Part shown: piece after piece, positions 8,381-17,497 of the stretch
Layout of the letters: each line of letters opens with the position of its first letter
Numbering within the stretch: position 1 is the first letter of the stretch
Source: Legionellales bacterium
Lineage (GTDB): Bacteria; Pseudomonadota; Gammaproteobacteria; UBA1113
Length of the DNA stretch: 45,954 nt
Direction: 5' to 3'
Assembly: GCA_002709565.1 (NCBI GenBank)
Contig: PAPY01000010.1
Location: 1-45,954 of the forward strand
The notes under the pieces: generated by a model
What the model saw: the letters and a program-made list of their open reading frames with translations, nothing else
Databases searched by the model: none
Told to the model about the DNA's origin: nothing
Position numbers and translations under genes: made by a program

Positions 8381-8620
8381 TCAAATACAGGAAGACTCTT
8401 GCTGTATTGAGTACTTTTCAAATAACTTTTCAATAAGATCCGTAAGCTCATAATGCCGCTCTATCAAAAATGCAATGTCATTTTTTCTGACAAACATCTC
8501 TCTAGAGCGAATGAAATTTATTTCGCATTTAATCCTGTGTATTGAACCTTCAAGATCAAGATGCTCAAGCTCTCTGGAAATATCGTTTTTAGCCAGATTA
8601 TTTTTGCAATAAGTTAACAT
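8381..8620 (-). CDS. hypothetical helical protein (79 aa)
   Basis: A 79-residue charged, helical protein with no membrane segment or recognised motif. The ATG is preceded by GAGGAAA at a good distance. It follows the ssb terminator-like hairpin and precedes the DUF1640-like gene on the same strand, so the two may share a promoter. I can offer no function. Confidence 0.6.
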   Translation of the reverse strand: MLTYCKNNLAKNDISRELEHLDLEGSIHRIKCEINFIRSREMFVRKNDIAFLIERHYELTDLIEKLFEKYSIQQESSCI

Positions 8621-8651
8621 GATACTATTTCCTCATATATCATGAGAACTC

Positions 8652-8676
8652 CCCTAGTGGAGAGTCCCCACTAGGG
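8652..8676 (-). terminator. hairpin after ssb
   Basis: CCCTAGTGG and CCACTAGGG form a perfect 9-bp stem with a seven-base loop, 17 bases past the ssb stop. The position suits the end of the long minus-strand operon, although a clear T-tract is lacking. Confidence 0.5.
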
Positions 8677-8692
8677 TTAAATCAATCAATTG

Positions 8693-9034
8693 TTATGATT
8701 CGTCTTTTTTATCCAACAGCTTCAAATCTCGCACAATAACCTGTGCAGACTGACGTTCTTGCTCAAATTTGTCAGTCCAGTGGTTATAAACTAACTCACC
8801 GGTAATAAGAATCTTAGAGCCCTTATTGACATATTTCTCAACAACTTCTGTCAGGCCATTAAAAGCCACCAAATGATGCCAGTGTGTTTCTGATCGTTTC
8901 TCACCATCAACCTTATAACTTTTATTAGTTGCAAGGCTCATGACGGCAGAGGGTTTTTTACCTTCTGATCGTGAAACTTTCGGATCATCACCAACATGAC
9001 CAACCAATGTTACTTGATTAAAACTACTAGACAT
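8693..9034 (-). CDS. ssb: single-stranded DNA-binding protein
   Basis: A 113-residue OB-fold SSB. It opens with the classic strand SFNQVTLVGHVGDDPKVSR and contains the ETHWHHLVAFNGLTEVVEKYVNKGSKILITGEL block. It is shorter than chromosomal SSB (about 170 residues) and lacks the acidic C-terminal tip that recruits repair proteins; it ends LLDKKDES. Plasmid and ICE copies coat the transferred strand. The open frame extends upstream to 9163, but ATG 9032-9034 has a GGAG site and begins where the family begins. It is the last conserved gene of the transfer region. Confidence 0.92.
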   Translation of the reverse strand: MSSSFNQVTLVGHVGDDPKVSRSEGKKPSAVMSLATNKSYKVDGEKRSETHWHHLVAFNGLTEVVEKYVNKGSKILITGELVYNHWTDKFEQERQSAQVIVRDLKLLDKKDES

Positions 9035-9343
9035 GATTTTATCTCCATCATTAATAAATATAAAAACGGAAATAAAATATCTTTGCCGAAGCGCAGAAAT
9101 AATATTCCCGCACATGCGGCAAATGTAGATAGTGTTCTTCATAAAAAAACAGTAATAGCTCAATTAAATGAAGACTGCACTACGACCTTTGCAGGTAAAT
9201 AACCATCACAGATGGTAATTTAAGAAATTGCTTCTCTTACTATCTAGTAAGGCTCACGACACAATAGAAGCAGACGTGAAAAACAATCTTTATTATAATC
9301 ATAATCAGTCTTATTGCAAGTAAATATCGAAGATTTTTAATTT

Positions 9344-9928
9344 TTACTCTAACTTTGACAACTTAATCTCAAGCGATTGTTTTGCAGACTGCCCCAAAGA
9401 AGGAAACCACTCCGCTGATAAGGCACTTTTTATTTTTTCGTGATTGAGCTCTTCATTATCTGGCTTATAATGACATATTGTCCCTGTGATTCTGTGCAGT
9501 AATTTAGTGCAATTATTCATTTGTTGATAATAACTAGCCCTATCAAGAATAGCGAATATGTAAAGGGTTTTTAGCTGATTAATAATTTTGTCATATAAAA
9601 TTAGCAATCGAATATAGTCTCCTGCAGTCCTGCAGTTACCTGATAAGCGAATGACATCACCCAATGGCTCAACCTTAATGTCTCCGAACTGTTGTAAGGC
9701 TTTCGCAAAGCTTTCTGATTGCTTGCTGAGACCTTCAATTATGTTGCTTATATCTTGCTCCCAATCATACAGGGTGACAAGTGCGTGTGGATCGCCTTTT
9801 TGTGCTTTAAAGTAAATACTGTGGAGCTTTATCAGTGCTAGCTCAGGCCTTGATAGCTTATTGTAGGTTTTATCTTGATAATAACTTAATAGTTGTTTTG
9901 TTAGTGGCATATACTCTATTTCTTGCAT
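9344..9928 (-). CDS. ICE protein resembling the PFL_4669/DUF1845 (TIGR03761) family
   Basis: A 194-residue soluble helical protein. The block KAQKGDPHALVTLYDWEQDI (about residues 42-61) and the later YIRLLILYDKI and AILDRASYYQQM resemble TIGR03761/DUF1845, which lies near ssb in PFGI-1-type elements and includes AcaB-like proteins. I assign the family from remembered motif layout, so the call is moderate. The ATG has a GAGG site six bases upstream. It sits between the TraD-side genes and ssb, which is where the family is expected. Its job in the element is not established here; a regulatory or replication role has been proposed for relatives. Confidence 0.5.
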   Translation of the reverse strand: MQEIEYMPLTKQLLSYYQDKTYNKLSRPELALIKLHSIYFKAQKGDPHALVTLYDWEQDISNIIEGLSKQSESFAKALQQFGDIKVEPLGDVIRLSGNCRTAGDYIRLLILYDKIINQLKTLYIFAILDRASYYQQMNNCTKLLHRITGTICHYKPDNEELNHEKIKSALSAEWFPSLGQSAKQSLEIKLSKLE

Positions 9929-9943
9929 GGCGACCTCGCTTAG

Positions 9944-10918
9944 TTACTTATTGGTTTCAAAAATATTGCCCGCCAGTACTGACGGATTAACTTGTCTTTC
10001 TTTCATTGCGATACGATAAACGGTCTCTTCGATGCCGAGAACACTGTGGTAACTATAGCCCTGGCAGTCTTCAGATTGATAGGTATTGACTTGATTAATT
10101 AACTCTAGTTTCTGAATATTATTCTCAGTCGTAAATTCTAGCAAAGATATTTCTGTCAAAAAAATAGAGTTTTTGAAGTTTTTAGATTGATATATAGCGC
10201 TGCTCACATTGGACCCACTATCATTGATACGGGCTTCGATCCATTGATGAAGCTTTTCGATCATCTTTGGCATTCTATCGTTTTCATCGCACACATCATA
10301 CTTATTTGTCTTTTGTCCCATCTTTAGCTCTGTTACATCATTGCTACCACCTAATTTTTTTAAAATTAAAGAGTAACGTTCATTCTTATACAACCAACCA
10401 GCAATATCAGCATCAAGCAATTGGCCAAGAATGAATATTTTTGTTAATTCTCGAGGTGATGGTTCCAGCACTTCATAGCTTCCTGAATAGTAATGTGATT
10501 TTTCAGGAAACCCACAGCATACGACAGACCATCGACCAAGAGGATTTTTCCGATTATCGAAAATAAGATATGATCTATTAGCATAATCTGATAGTTTTTC
10601 TACGAGCGATGTAATGAAATATTCATAAGTAATAACAGGCTCTAATTCAGCGATCCCTTCAGGTGACTCACCCAGAGGTAGCAATTTACCTTGACGCTCC
10701 ATAAGTGATGTAACAATACTCTCAATACACTCATTAAATCCAGACAAAGCATCATCTTGGCAGCATTGAAGCACTACCGCAGCTTTATGCAGAGGTCTTT
10801 CGTAAAGTTTATCAAACCAATAGGCCGTAGCACTTACAGATCGGCTAACTTTTTTGATCAAGCCTTTAACCATCTTGTCATTAGATAGATTTTTATTGAT
10901 AATAACTAACTCAGGCAC
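9944..10918 (-). CDS. hypothetical protein downstream of traD
   Basis: A 324-residue soluble protein with no signal peptide, membrane segment or recognised motif. Starts are uncertain: the longest frame opens with TTG at 10942. GTG 10916-10918 is preceded by AGGGGAAA and overlaps the traD stop by 13 bases, which is typical of this operon, so I choose it. ATG 10871-10873 is the next option. Middle parts (NRKNPLGRWSVVCCGFPEKS) look like a compact mixed domain. Its place between traD and the DUF1845-like gene suggests a transfer or control role, but this is only context. Confidence 0.6.
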   Translation of the reverse strand: MPELVIINKNLSNDKMVKGLIKKVSRSVSATAYWFDKLYERPLHKAAVVLQCCQDDALSGFNECIESIVTSLMERQGKLLPLGESPEGIAELEPVITYEYFITSLVEKLSDYANRSYLIFDNRKNPLGRWSVVCCGFPEKSHYYSGSYEVLEPSPRELTKIFILGQLLDADIAGWLYKNERYSLILKKLGGSNDVTELKMGQKTNKYDVCDENDRMPKMIEKLHQWIEARINDSGSNVSSAIYQSKNFKNSIFLTEISLLEFTTENNIQKLELINQVNTYQSEDCQGYSYHSVLGIEETVYRIAMKERQVNPSVLAGNIFETNK

Positions 10919-12948
10919 TGTGCTTTCCCCTGATGTTGCCAATCACCATCCCATTGATTTATTGTTGATGACATTCCCGCAATGCTTGTTGGTAAGTTAT
11001 CTTGTTCATTATCTGGCAGTGGCAGTCTTACTTTGTATAGCTGCCCCCCTTCGAGCAAGCAAAATGCTTGGCCTCGTGGTAGATTTAAAAGATCACTGGG
11101 AGTTAACATGGGCTCCTCAGATGTAGATAATCTGTCTTCATTTGAAGATTGAAAATAAACACCAGCACTAAAATCCGCTGTATCAGAGACGCCTGTGTAA
11201 GCCGTCACACTAACCAATGGTACTTTTGGTAGTTGATCGATCAATAGATTTGCGGTCTTCTCCTCTTTGACGCGCAACATAATAATGTTGTTCAGATTGC
11301 CTAGGTTTTGGCCTGCCTTAGCCATATTCCCAAGCCTTGCTTCAATATCAGAGCATGTTTGTGTGTAAGCCGTGATATGGAACCCTGCTCCTCGCGCCTT
11401 GTTAAGTAATTGAGTAAACTCATCTGCTGCAACTTCATTAAATTCATCCGCATGTAAACATATCGTTGGTTTTTCGCCACTATCGTGAGGGAAGCCACCA
11501 TCGATGCCGTATTTATATATTCTTCCAGACACTGAAACTAGATCCGCTAGCATGGCATTGCCAACTGCTGTTGCAACTGTAGCATCAGTAAGAGCATCTA
11601 ACCCAACATAAACAATCTTTCGATTTCGTATCACTCCTAGCCAGTCAAATACAGCCTCTGCCTTGTCCAGTGCATTATAGTCCGGTGAGAGTAGATTAGA
11701 TACATTCCCTGTCGTCAGCTTTTCCAGCAAAGGACCTAAGCTTGCAGTAATCTTGTCGTAGTAAGTTTTATCATAATTACATGTCTCGATTAATGATTGG
11801 AGTACGCTATCTTCGTCAGCAAGCCCTCGCTCTTGCAGAACTTTTAACGTTGCATTCTCGTAAGACACAGGCCTTTTTTCGGTAGAATATGAGCTTATAT
11901 AGTCATTGATCCAGTCAAATAAACTAGCATGGATATGAACAGTCACTGATTGTAAATATAGATCCAGCAATGCACGCATATCATAAATATATCGCCGAAG
12001 TAGCTTGTAGGTTGGACGCATACCCATTTTCACTAATGCAATACTGATAATATTAATGAATCGCCAACCAAACTCTTTAAAAGCGGATGAATCGCCGCTA
12101 CCAGGTAATTGATTTGCAACTCGTGTTGCCACCTCAGTTATTTTTGAGAAACTCCCTATGGGGTTATATTGTGCCGAATCCTCTGGAAATCCTAGATGGA
12201 AAATAATAAGGTCGTCATGTCTACCCGCCCGCCCAGCTTCGGTATACATTCGTTTCAGCAGATCGCTATCTCCTTTTGGGTCAATAACAATCACGACATC
12301 TCCCCGATGAATATCCTGATTTATTAATATCTCTGCTAATCGCGTTTTTCCAACACCTGTTGTTCCTATCACTAATGTGTGGTTCCCCCTATCAACAAGG
12401 GGCATAGTTACTGATTTTTCATACATTGATACTCCATGCAAGGCAGGCAGACCACCTACCGGCGGTAGTGGCCTTAAAGGGTTAAGCCAATGATCGCTTC
12501 TTGTCAGCTTTGTGAGATTATTTAGAATCGGTCGGTTTTCAGCATATAGCTCTAGTCGTCTGGCCAGCTCATAACGTTTTGGTTGATTTGCATAGCGTTG
12601 ATTTTCAGGTTTTGATAAGTCTCTTAGACGCTGCGTATGCATTGGAATCCACTTAAACCCTTTGCCAAGAAAAAGCACCTTCTGACTAACAGGAATATCT
12701 GACATTTTCGCTTTATAGCGGGGTAGACGATGTATATGTCGCTGGTAGCGGATAACTTGAAGCCCTTGGGCAGCCCTATAAACTCCAAAACTTATAAGAG
12801 CTATAACAACTACTGAGCTTAACTGTCGTGATAGCATAAAGACGGATGGTTGGCCCAATATGATAACTAGAGCAATTAGACAAGCCCCCGTGGAGTACAG
12901 CTCTGAAGGTGGTCTAAGCTTGTTTTCTAATGGATATATTTTGCTCAT
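10906..12948 (-). CDS. traD: TraD type IV coupling protein (TIGR03743 class)
   Basis: The coupling ATPase that links the relaxosome to the secretion channel at the inner membrane. Of its 680 residues, the first 70 include two membrane segments (IALVIILGQPSVFML; VVVIALISFGVYRAAQ). Walker A is GTTGVGKTR near residue 200, followed by VIDPKGDSDLLKRM, and Walker B with an acidic end is ICLHADEFNEVAADEF near residue 500. The RxGxGFHITAYTQT-like stretch (ARGAGFHITAYTQTCSD) is typical of TraD/VirD4. ATG 12946-12948 forms an ATGA overlap with the upstream gene; the longer frame would need a GTG. In PFGI-1-like clusters traD usually lies between TIGR03765 and TIGR03747, but here it is at the far end of the operon. 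Confidence 0.93.
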   Translation of the reverse strand: MSKIYPLENKLRPPSELYSTGACLIALVIILGQPSVFMLSRQLSSVVVIALISFGVYRAAQGLQVIRYQRHIHRLPRYKAKMSDIPVSQKVLFLGKGFKWIPMHTQRLRDLSKPENQRYANQPKRYELARRLELYAENRPILNNLTKLTRSDHWLNPLRPLPPVGGLPALHGVSMYEKSVTMPLVDRGNHTLVIGTTGVGKTRLAEILINQDIHRGDVVIVIDPKGDSDLLKRMYTEAGRAGRHDDLIIFHLGFPEDSAQYNPIGSFSKITEVATRVANQLPGSGDSSAFKEFGWRFINIISIALVKMGMRPTYKLLRRYIYDMRALLDLYLQSVTVHIHASLFDWINDYISSYSTEKRPVSYENATLKVLQERGLADEDSVLQSLIETCNYDKTYYDKITASLGPLLEKLTTGNVSNLLSPDYNALDKAEAVFDWLGVIRNRKIVYVGLDALTDATVATAVGNAMLADLVSVSGRIYKYGIDGGFPHDSGEKPTICLHADEFNEVAADEFTQLLNKARGAGFHITAYTQTCSDIEARLGNMAKAGQNLGNLNNIIMLRVKEEKTANLLIDQLPKVPLVSVTAYTGVSDTADFSAGVYFQSSNEDRLSTSEEPMLTPSDLLNLPRGQAFCLLEGGQLYKVRLPLPDNEQDNLPTSIAGMSSTINQWDGDWQHQGKAQCLS

Positions 12949-13319
12949 ATTCGCCACCACTCCATCACCGCAGAATAGGTTGATTCAATGAGCTGCTGCC
13001 CCAATAATAGCTCTAAAATTATCCATAAAAAAAGGATTTTCCAGCGCAACTGTTGTAAGTTTGTGGTATAATTTGAGTTCATGTTATGGATTTTGTTGTA
13101 CTGACGAATAACCCAAGGCCAGGTATAAACGACAGTGGTAATAATCACTAATCGCCAACAAAAAAATGCCTCTTTATGAGATGATAAAAATACATGTAAA
13201 TCTTCCTCAGCTGATGGAAAATAGGTACCAAGACAGATCAATAAAATACCCATGACTGAAAAAACAAATACTGTAGCGATGAGGAAAAAACCGCTTTTTA
13301 GGAATACTCGCTTAAACAT
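12945..13319 (-). CDS. small inner-membrane protein upstream of traD
   Basis: A protein of about 124 residues with roughly three membrane segments: FFLIATVFVFSVMGILLICLG near the N-terminus, LVIITTVVYTWPWVI in the middle, and WKILFLWIILELLLG near the C-terminus. GAGG lies six bases before the second ATG (13317-13319), so I prefer it over ATG 13325. Its stop overlaps the traD start as ATGA, which indicates coupled translation with the coupling protein. I do not recognise the family; it may help TraD insert or assemble. Confidence 0.72.
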   Translation of the reverse strand: MFKRVFLKSGFFLIATVFVFSVMGILLICLGTYFPSAEEDLHVFLSSHKEAFFCWRLVIITTVVYTWPWVIRQYNKIHNMNSNYTTNLQQLRWKILFLWIILELLLGQQLIESTYSAVMEWWRI

Positions 13320-13348
13320 AGGCATCCTCAGCCCAAAAGGAATAACAA

Positions 13349-13543
13349 ATGAACAAAGAAAACGTCAAACAATTTTTCAAAACTGCGTTGCGCATTTCAT
13401 GGAAAGCTTTTCTCTTTGTTTTTATTATTTCATTGAAAGCGCATGCTAAACGTAGCAAACAGTATTGCAAAGATCTTGATAAAACCCGCGAAGACCTCAT
13501 TCTAGAAAATAAACATGACATTGCCGATGAAGTTGGGATGTAG
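13349..13543 (+). CDS. small putative membrane protein on the opposite strand of the operon
   Basis: A 64-residue protein with a basic N-terminus, one hydrophobic stretch (AFLFVFIIS) that could be a signal or anchor, and a charged helical tail (SKQYCKDLDKTREDLILEN). AAGGA lies about 7 bases before the ATG, and codon use looks natural. It fills the only gap in the minus-strand run, between traG and the small membrane gene. The competing minus-strand frame at 13312-13596 has the erratic composition of a shadow. The function is unknown; a small lysis or exclusion-type protein would fit the size, but that is speculation. Confidence 0.5.
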   Translation: MNKENVKQFFKTALRISWKAFLFVFIISLKAHAKRSKQYCKDLDKTREDLILENKHDIADEVGM

Positions 13544-13592
13544 ACCAAGCAATATCTACGCACTACAGAATCGCATGCAAAGTTATCTCTAA

Positions 13593-15092
13593 TCATAGCG
13601 ATGCCACCTCCGCTATCTTAGCAGCCCCCGAGCTAATGCTTGAAGCACCTGTGCTGCCTGCTTTGCTAGCAGGTGCTGTTAATTTCCCAACAAGTCCATC
13701 TAGGGCAAAACCAGCTCCTACACCAAATGCCCCCATTAAACTAAACCAGAAGAGTGGGAGAGCTACCATCATGCTCCCAATAATAAAATCTGCTATCGTG
13801 GCTTGCGGAGTATGCTGGTTAAACCAATTAGCATAGAGCGCACTAATCAATGCTTGATCGACATACTGTACAAAATGCCACAAGTAAGCCCAAAAAATTA
13901 ATGAAAAAATAATGAATGTTGCAATAACCATTGTGCGGACACGGTACCCACTAAAGACCAACGCAAACGGTAATAGTGCATACACAACCATCAATAAAAG
14001 CGCTCGGATAATAGGTGTTGCTTGTTGGATCGCATAGAGCTTCGGGTACTCATCAAGCTGTTGCCATAGCGTACCTAATGCGGAAGCAACATGTGAGTAT
14101 CCCGATCCGGACACAATATCATTAGAACCATCGAAACCATTCCTGGCAGAATTACCTATAATTGCCTTAACAACATCGTCAGAATCGTTGAGATTGAGGT
14201 GCAAACGGCTATTCATCTTCTGCCATACTGTCGGTAATGTCTGTAATAATCTGTTATGTAAACCATAACGTTGGTCTTCCCACCAATCCAGACAAGAAGG
14301 CTTGCCCCACTCTGGTTCCTCATTTGTTTGAGCCATATCCCAGTCCCTATCACTCCTGAAAGAAAACCCTCTGATGGGCTGCTCAGCATGCAACGTATCA
14401 TAAAAGCCTGGCGTCTCTAAAAACAAATGTGACCCTAGCCATTCAGTATCTGAATTACCATACTTATCAATGCTACGCTGCTCCTGAGCATTGTAGTGGT
14501 CTTCCGTTTTACCTGATGCCTCTCGTAAATATTGACTTCTTGCTGGCAAAAAGCATTGTTGATAAAACTGACTGGTTTCTTGCTGTAATTCAGGATCATG
14601 TATTTTGGTCATATTGACAGTTTCGATCATTCGCCGCAGTTCTGGAACGCAACCCATTTGAACATTCATTGCACTTGTAAAGCCCTCTGATATCTTAATC
14701 ACAAGGTAAAAAATAAGAGGAACTTTTGTTGGGGTAATAATTTGACTGAATGCTTTATCATAAGTGGTCCCAGAATGACCTACTTTTGCTGTTGCATTGC
14801 CACACACCGGCTTGTAACTAACAACCTCAGGACTTATTGACACCAGCGGCTTAACTGCCAACACAATTATGACCACCATCATAATAAAATCGACCTCTAT
14901 TCTTCTTAGTGTGATCTCTGAAGCAGATTTAGCACCCATACTGGTATATGGCTCAAAGGTATTTCTAATAAGCATGACTAGAAAAGGTAGGTAGGCTATT
15001 CCTGTTGACACTAAGAGATCCCAGACAGCTTCATATTGCATCCAGCCAAGGATTGTCGTGTACATTTCAGGAAATGACTGTACCCCCAACAT
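13593..15092 (-). CDS. TraG N-terminal-domain conjugation membrane protein
   Basis: A 499-residue polytopic inner-membrane protein matching the TraG-N proteins of PFGI-1-type systems. Membrane segments lie near the N-terminus (LLVSTGIAYLPFLVMLI; FIMMVVIIVLAVKPLV). A large periplasmic region of about 230 residues follows, and then a C-terminal cluster (IRALLLMVVYALLPFALVFSG; TMVIATFIIFSLIFWAYLW; GSMMVALPLFWFSLMGAFGVGAG). In F-like systems TraG acts in pilus assembly and mating-pair stabilisation. It starts at ATG 15090-15092, sharing a TAATG junction with the upstream gene, and ends before the only gap in the operon. The small alanine- and serine-rich tail is typical of this class. Confidence 0.85.
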   Translation of the reverse strand: MLGVQSFPEMYTTILGWMQYEAVWDLLVSTGIAYLPFLVMLIRNTFEPYTSMGAKSASEITLRRIEVDFIMMVVIIVLAVKPLVSISPEVVSYKPVCGNATAKVGHSGTTYDKAFSQIITPTKVPLIFYLVIKISEGFTSAMNVQMGCVPELRRMIETVNMTKIHDPELQQETSQFYQQCFLPARSQYLREASGKTEDHYNAQEQRSIDKYGNSDTEWLGSHLFLETPGFYDTLHAEQPIRGFSFRSDRDWDMAQTNEEPEWGKPSCLDWWEDQRYGLHNRLLQTLPTVWQKMNSRLHLNLNDSDDVVKAIIGNSARNGFDGSNDIVSGSGYSHVASALGTLWQQLDEYPKLYAIQQATPIIRALLLMVVYALLPFALVFSGYRVRTMVIATFIIFSLIFWAYLWHFVQYVDQALISALYANWFNQHTPQATIADFIIGSMMVALPLFWFSLMGAFGVGAGFALDGLVGKLTAPASKAGSTGASSISSGAAKIAEVASL

Positions 15093-16507
15093 TATGTTGC
15101 CTCCCTCTGTTGCAAGACAGCACCTCCTTGCATTTGCGGCATAGGCCCACTACTGTTTACAGGCGTCCTCGCTGCTACGGCATTTTGAGCATGATAATAT
15201 TGAATAATTGCTGAAGCAGTATTGGATGTCATCTCTTTGCGCACTTGATGCTCAAATGACATTGACTGCAAATCATCGTCGAGTGCCTTAATTGCTTTAT
15301 GTATCTCAGCTTGGGCAGGTTTGTTAGCTGCTATGACAGGAACCTGTGAACCGGTGATCAATAAGCGTCTAGCAAGAATAGCCTCATCAAATACTCTACC
15401 TGCTGCGATCTCTTCAGATAGCTTACCGATCATAATAGTCTGGGTCGTAGGATCCATTGTTCCTAATGCCCGTATCACAGCCTCATTAACAATGACACCG
15501 GGCGCTGAAACTGATAAAAGATTTTGTCGATTAACCGATATATTTCCCTTTACTAAATCTTTTAATTGACTAGCAATAGTCTCAGCACATCCGAGCTTAT
15601 TCTCATTATCGCAAGTATCTATCCAATAACGTAAGCCGCGACCTGGGATCTGGCTTTTTTCACAGTCATCGCACGTTGAAACATTCAAGTCTCCCACAGT
15701 AATAACTGTCCAGTTTGCGGCCTCTTCTGGTGTTGACCATATAGCTGTAATACGTTGATATTCCTTATCCGAGCCAGGGGAAGACGCATCATCAACATTA
15801 CGATTAAGGCTGACATTATATCCTGCAATAGCTGTATCATGTATAACCCGCACTAGCGGTTGATTTCTACCGCCTGCCATCTTATGGCCATCGCTTGATG
15901 CACCCTGTACCCAGGGAATACCGTTATCACCGCCCTCTTCACTAATCTTTCTCATTGCCTCTGAAACATCAGTATCTCCATGGCTTGCTGCTAACGCAAT
16001 TTGTTTTTTAAAATGATTATTAATAGATACTGTTGCAAAATCCTGGTAAGGATTTTCACCACGCCCAATTTCTCTTTTCATTGCACTACAGTTTTTTGTG
16101 CTTACACTTAGTGAGGCATTAGCACCTAGAAGATTATTCGATAATGCGTTATATAATGACGGATTTGTTCGCTGTAATTCATACATTGGCCACTGAGATA
16201 TGGCTGCTGTTGTATTCCTAACAACATCTTTCGTTAAACTTTCAATTTTGTAGGCATCACCATTAAAATAATTCTCAATACTCACTGCTGGATTAAACAC
16301 TGAACACCCTTTACTGGTGTCTAGCCCAGATTCCGCTTGTAAGTGTATGGTTGTCGTATCTTTACTTGCGGGCAAAGAGAAATCGTTGCCACCACCAATT
16401 TCATAGTAAAATGGACTAGTCCCTATAGGCACGACTGAATCTGCGCCAGCACTAACAAGATAACTAATAAGTGCGATAAATAATGCCTTTTGTTGCTGTT
16501 TAATCAT
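15092..16507 (-). CDS. ICE T4SS protein, PFL_4711 (TIGR03755) family
   Basis: A 471-residue exported protein. A signal peptide covers about residues 1-22 (ALFIALISYLVSAGA). The body has the family layout: YYEIGGGNDFSLPA near the start, then cysteine pairs (STCDDCEKSQIPGRGLRYW, then DTCDNENKLGC) and a helical C-terminus ending in a Gln/Met-rich tail. The cysteines are probably disulphide-bonded in the periplasm. It lies between the TIGR03756 and TraG-N genes, exactly as in PFGI-1-type clusters, where the trio forms part of the mating-pair system related to F TraH/TraU/TraG. The stop overlaps the traG start. Confidence 0.88.
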   Translation of the reverse strand: MIKQQQKALFIALISYLVSAGADSVVPIGTSPFYYEIGGGNDFSLPASKDTTTIHLQAESGLDTSKGCSVFNPAVSIENYFNGDAYKIESLTKDVVRNTTAAISQWPMYELQRTNPSLYNALSNNLLGANASLSVSTKNCSAMKREIGRGENPYQDFATVSINNHFKKQIALAASHGDTDVSEAMRKISEEGGDNGIPWVQGASSDGHKMAGGRNQPLVRVIHDTAIAGYNVSLNRNVDDASSPGSDKEYQRITAIWSTPEEAANWTVITVGDLNVSTCDDCEKSQIPGRGLRYWIDTCDNENKLGCAETIASQLKDLVKGNISVNRQNLLSVSAPGVIVNEAVIRALGTMDPTTQTIMIGKLSEEIAAGRVFDEAILARRLLITGSQVPVIAANKPAQAEIHKAIKALDDDLQSMSFEHQVRKEMTSNTASAIIQYYHAQNAVAARTPVNSSGPMPQMQGGAVLQQREAT

Positions 16508-16519
16508 AGTGTCCTCAGC

Positions 16520-17497
16520 TTAATATTTAACTTTTGCTATCAAATGGCCTTCATGTGGAATACATCCCTCATATTTTCGCCAAAGCAACCAAGCGTAATT
16601 TCCTTGACTAATATCATTGGGAACATCTTTACTTCCCCCTTTCATAGTAATGCTTGAAGATTCACCAAATATCTCGCATCGCTTGTTCACAACCGGAAAG
16701 ATAAGCTGCCATTGTGTGTTTTTATCATTGATCTCAACTGTACTTACGCCACAACCTTTTTTTGTACTACACTGCTTTGGCATTGAATGATTAACCCAAT
16801 GCTCCGCCGATGAGTGATCAGTAATATATGCCGCACGTTCAGCAATAACAGCCCCGTCGGTGTAATCATTTGATCCAACTATGACACCTTCCAATGGATA
16901 TAGACTCCCCCAATCACCAATAGTATTAGCGCCTACCAGACTTTCGAGACTCTTTATATCTAGTTCAGCCAACCCAGAACGCCATGTCAGAATATCTTGT
17001 AAACTTGAGTAATAAACCATTCCTATCTTAACTGGACTTGGAAGAAGCCAACGTCTGAACTGGGAAAAGAAAACAAGCCCAGGGTTTCCCAAGATAGCAA
17101 CGTCCTTGAAATGCAGCTTATTTTCAGTCGGCAAGGTCAGAGGTTGATTGCCGCCACCTAAAGTCATTCCAGATTGTGCCTCTAATAATGGTGAAAGGAG
17201 TGAAATAATCAATCTATCATCGGTTTGTGCGGGTAAATAAGGATCTTGATCCGGTTGAGTAAATACCGACACCACAAAATCTGGCAAAAAATGCCGGATG
17301 TATAGCGTTGTTGCTATTTTAGGGTGTAACGGTGAACCATCTTCCCAAACACACACCCCTTTCACTGACCAGTGCAAACAGTCATTAACTCCAGTTACAG
17401 ATGCTTGCTCAGGTCGTCCTGGTGTCATCAGTGGCACTTGTGCAAACAGAGGGAACGCCAATATCATTAGTAACATAGATAGTGATATTTTTTTCAT
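16520..17497 (-). CDS. ICE T4SS protein, PFL_4710 (TIGR03756) family, TraU-like
   Basis: A 325-residue periplasmic protein. A signal peptide (ISLSMLLMILAFPLFAQ) is followed by a TraU-like domain with conserved cysteines (NDCLHWSVKGVCVW near residues 38-51; QCSTKKGCG; CEIFGES) and aromatic motifs (YYSSLQDILTWRSGL). Relatives of TraU act in DNA transfer rather than pilus building. I choose ATG 17495-17497, which makes an ATGA overlap with traC and has GAGG seven bases upstream; ATG 17503 would add MG. The gene sits between traC and TIGR03755 in conserved order. Confidence 0.87.
   Translation of the reverse strand: MKKISLSMLLMILAFPLFAQVPLMTPGRPEQASVTGVNDCLHWSVKGVCVWEDGSPLHPKIATTLYIRHFLPDFVVSVFTQPDQDPYLPAQTDDRLIISLLSPLLEAQSGMTLGGGNQPLTLPTENKLHFKDVAILGNPGLVFFSQFRRWLLPSPVKIGMVYYSSLQDILTWRSGLAELDIKSLESLVGANTIGDWGSLYPLEGVIVGSNDYTDGAVIAERAAYITDHSSAEHWVNHSMPKQCSTKKGCGVSTVEINDKNTQWQLIFPVVNKRCEIFGESSSITMKGGSKDVPNDISQGNYAWLLWRKYEGCIPHEGHLIAKVKY

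Noticed and set aside
13312-13596. 94-residue minus-strand frame in the traG gap
   Set aside because: Its composition is unlike a protein, and the opposite strand carries a better small gene with a ribosome site.
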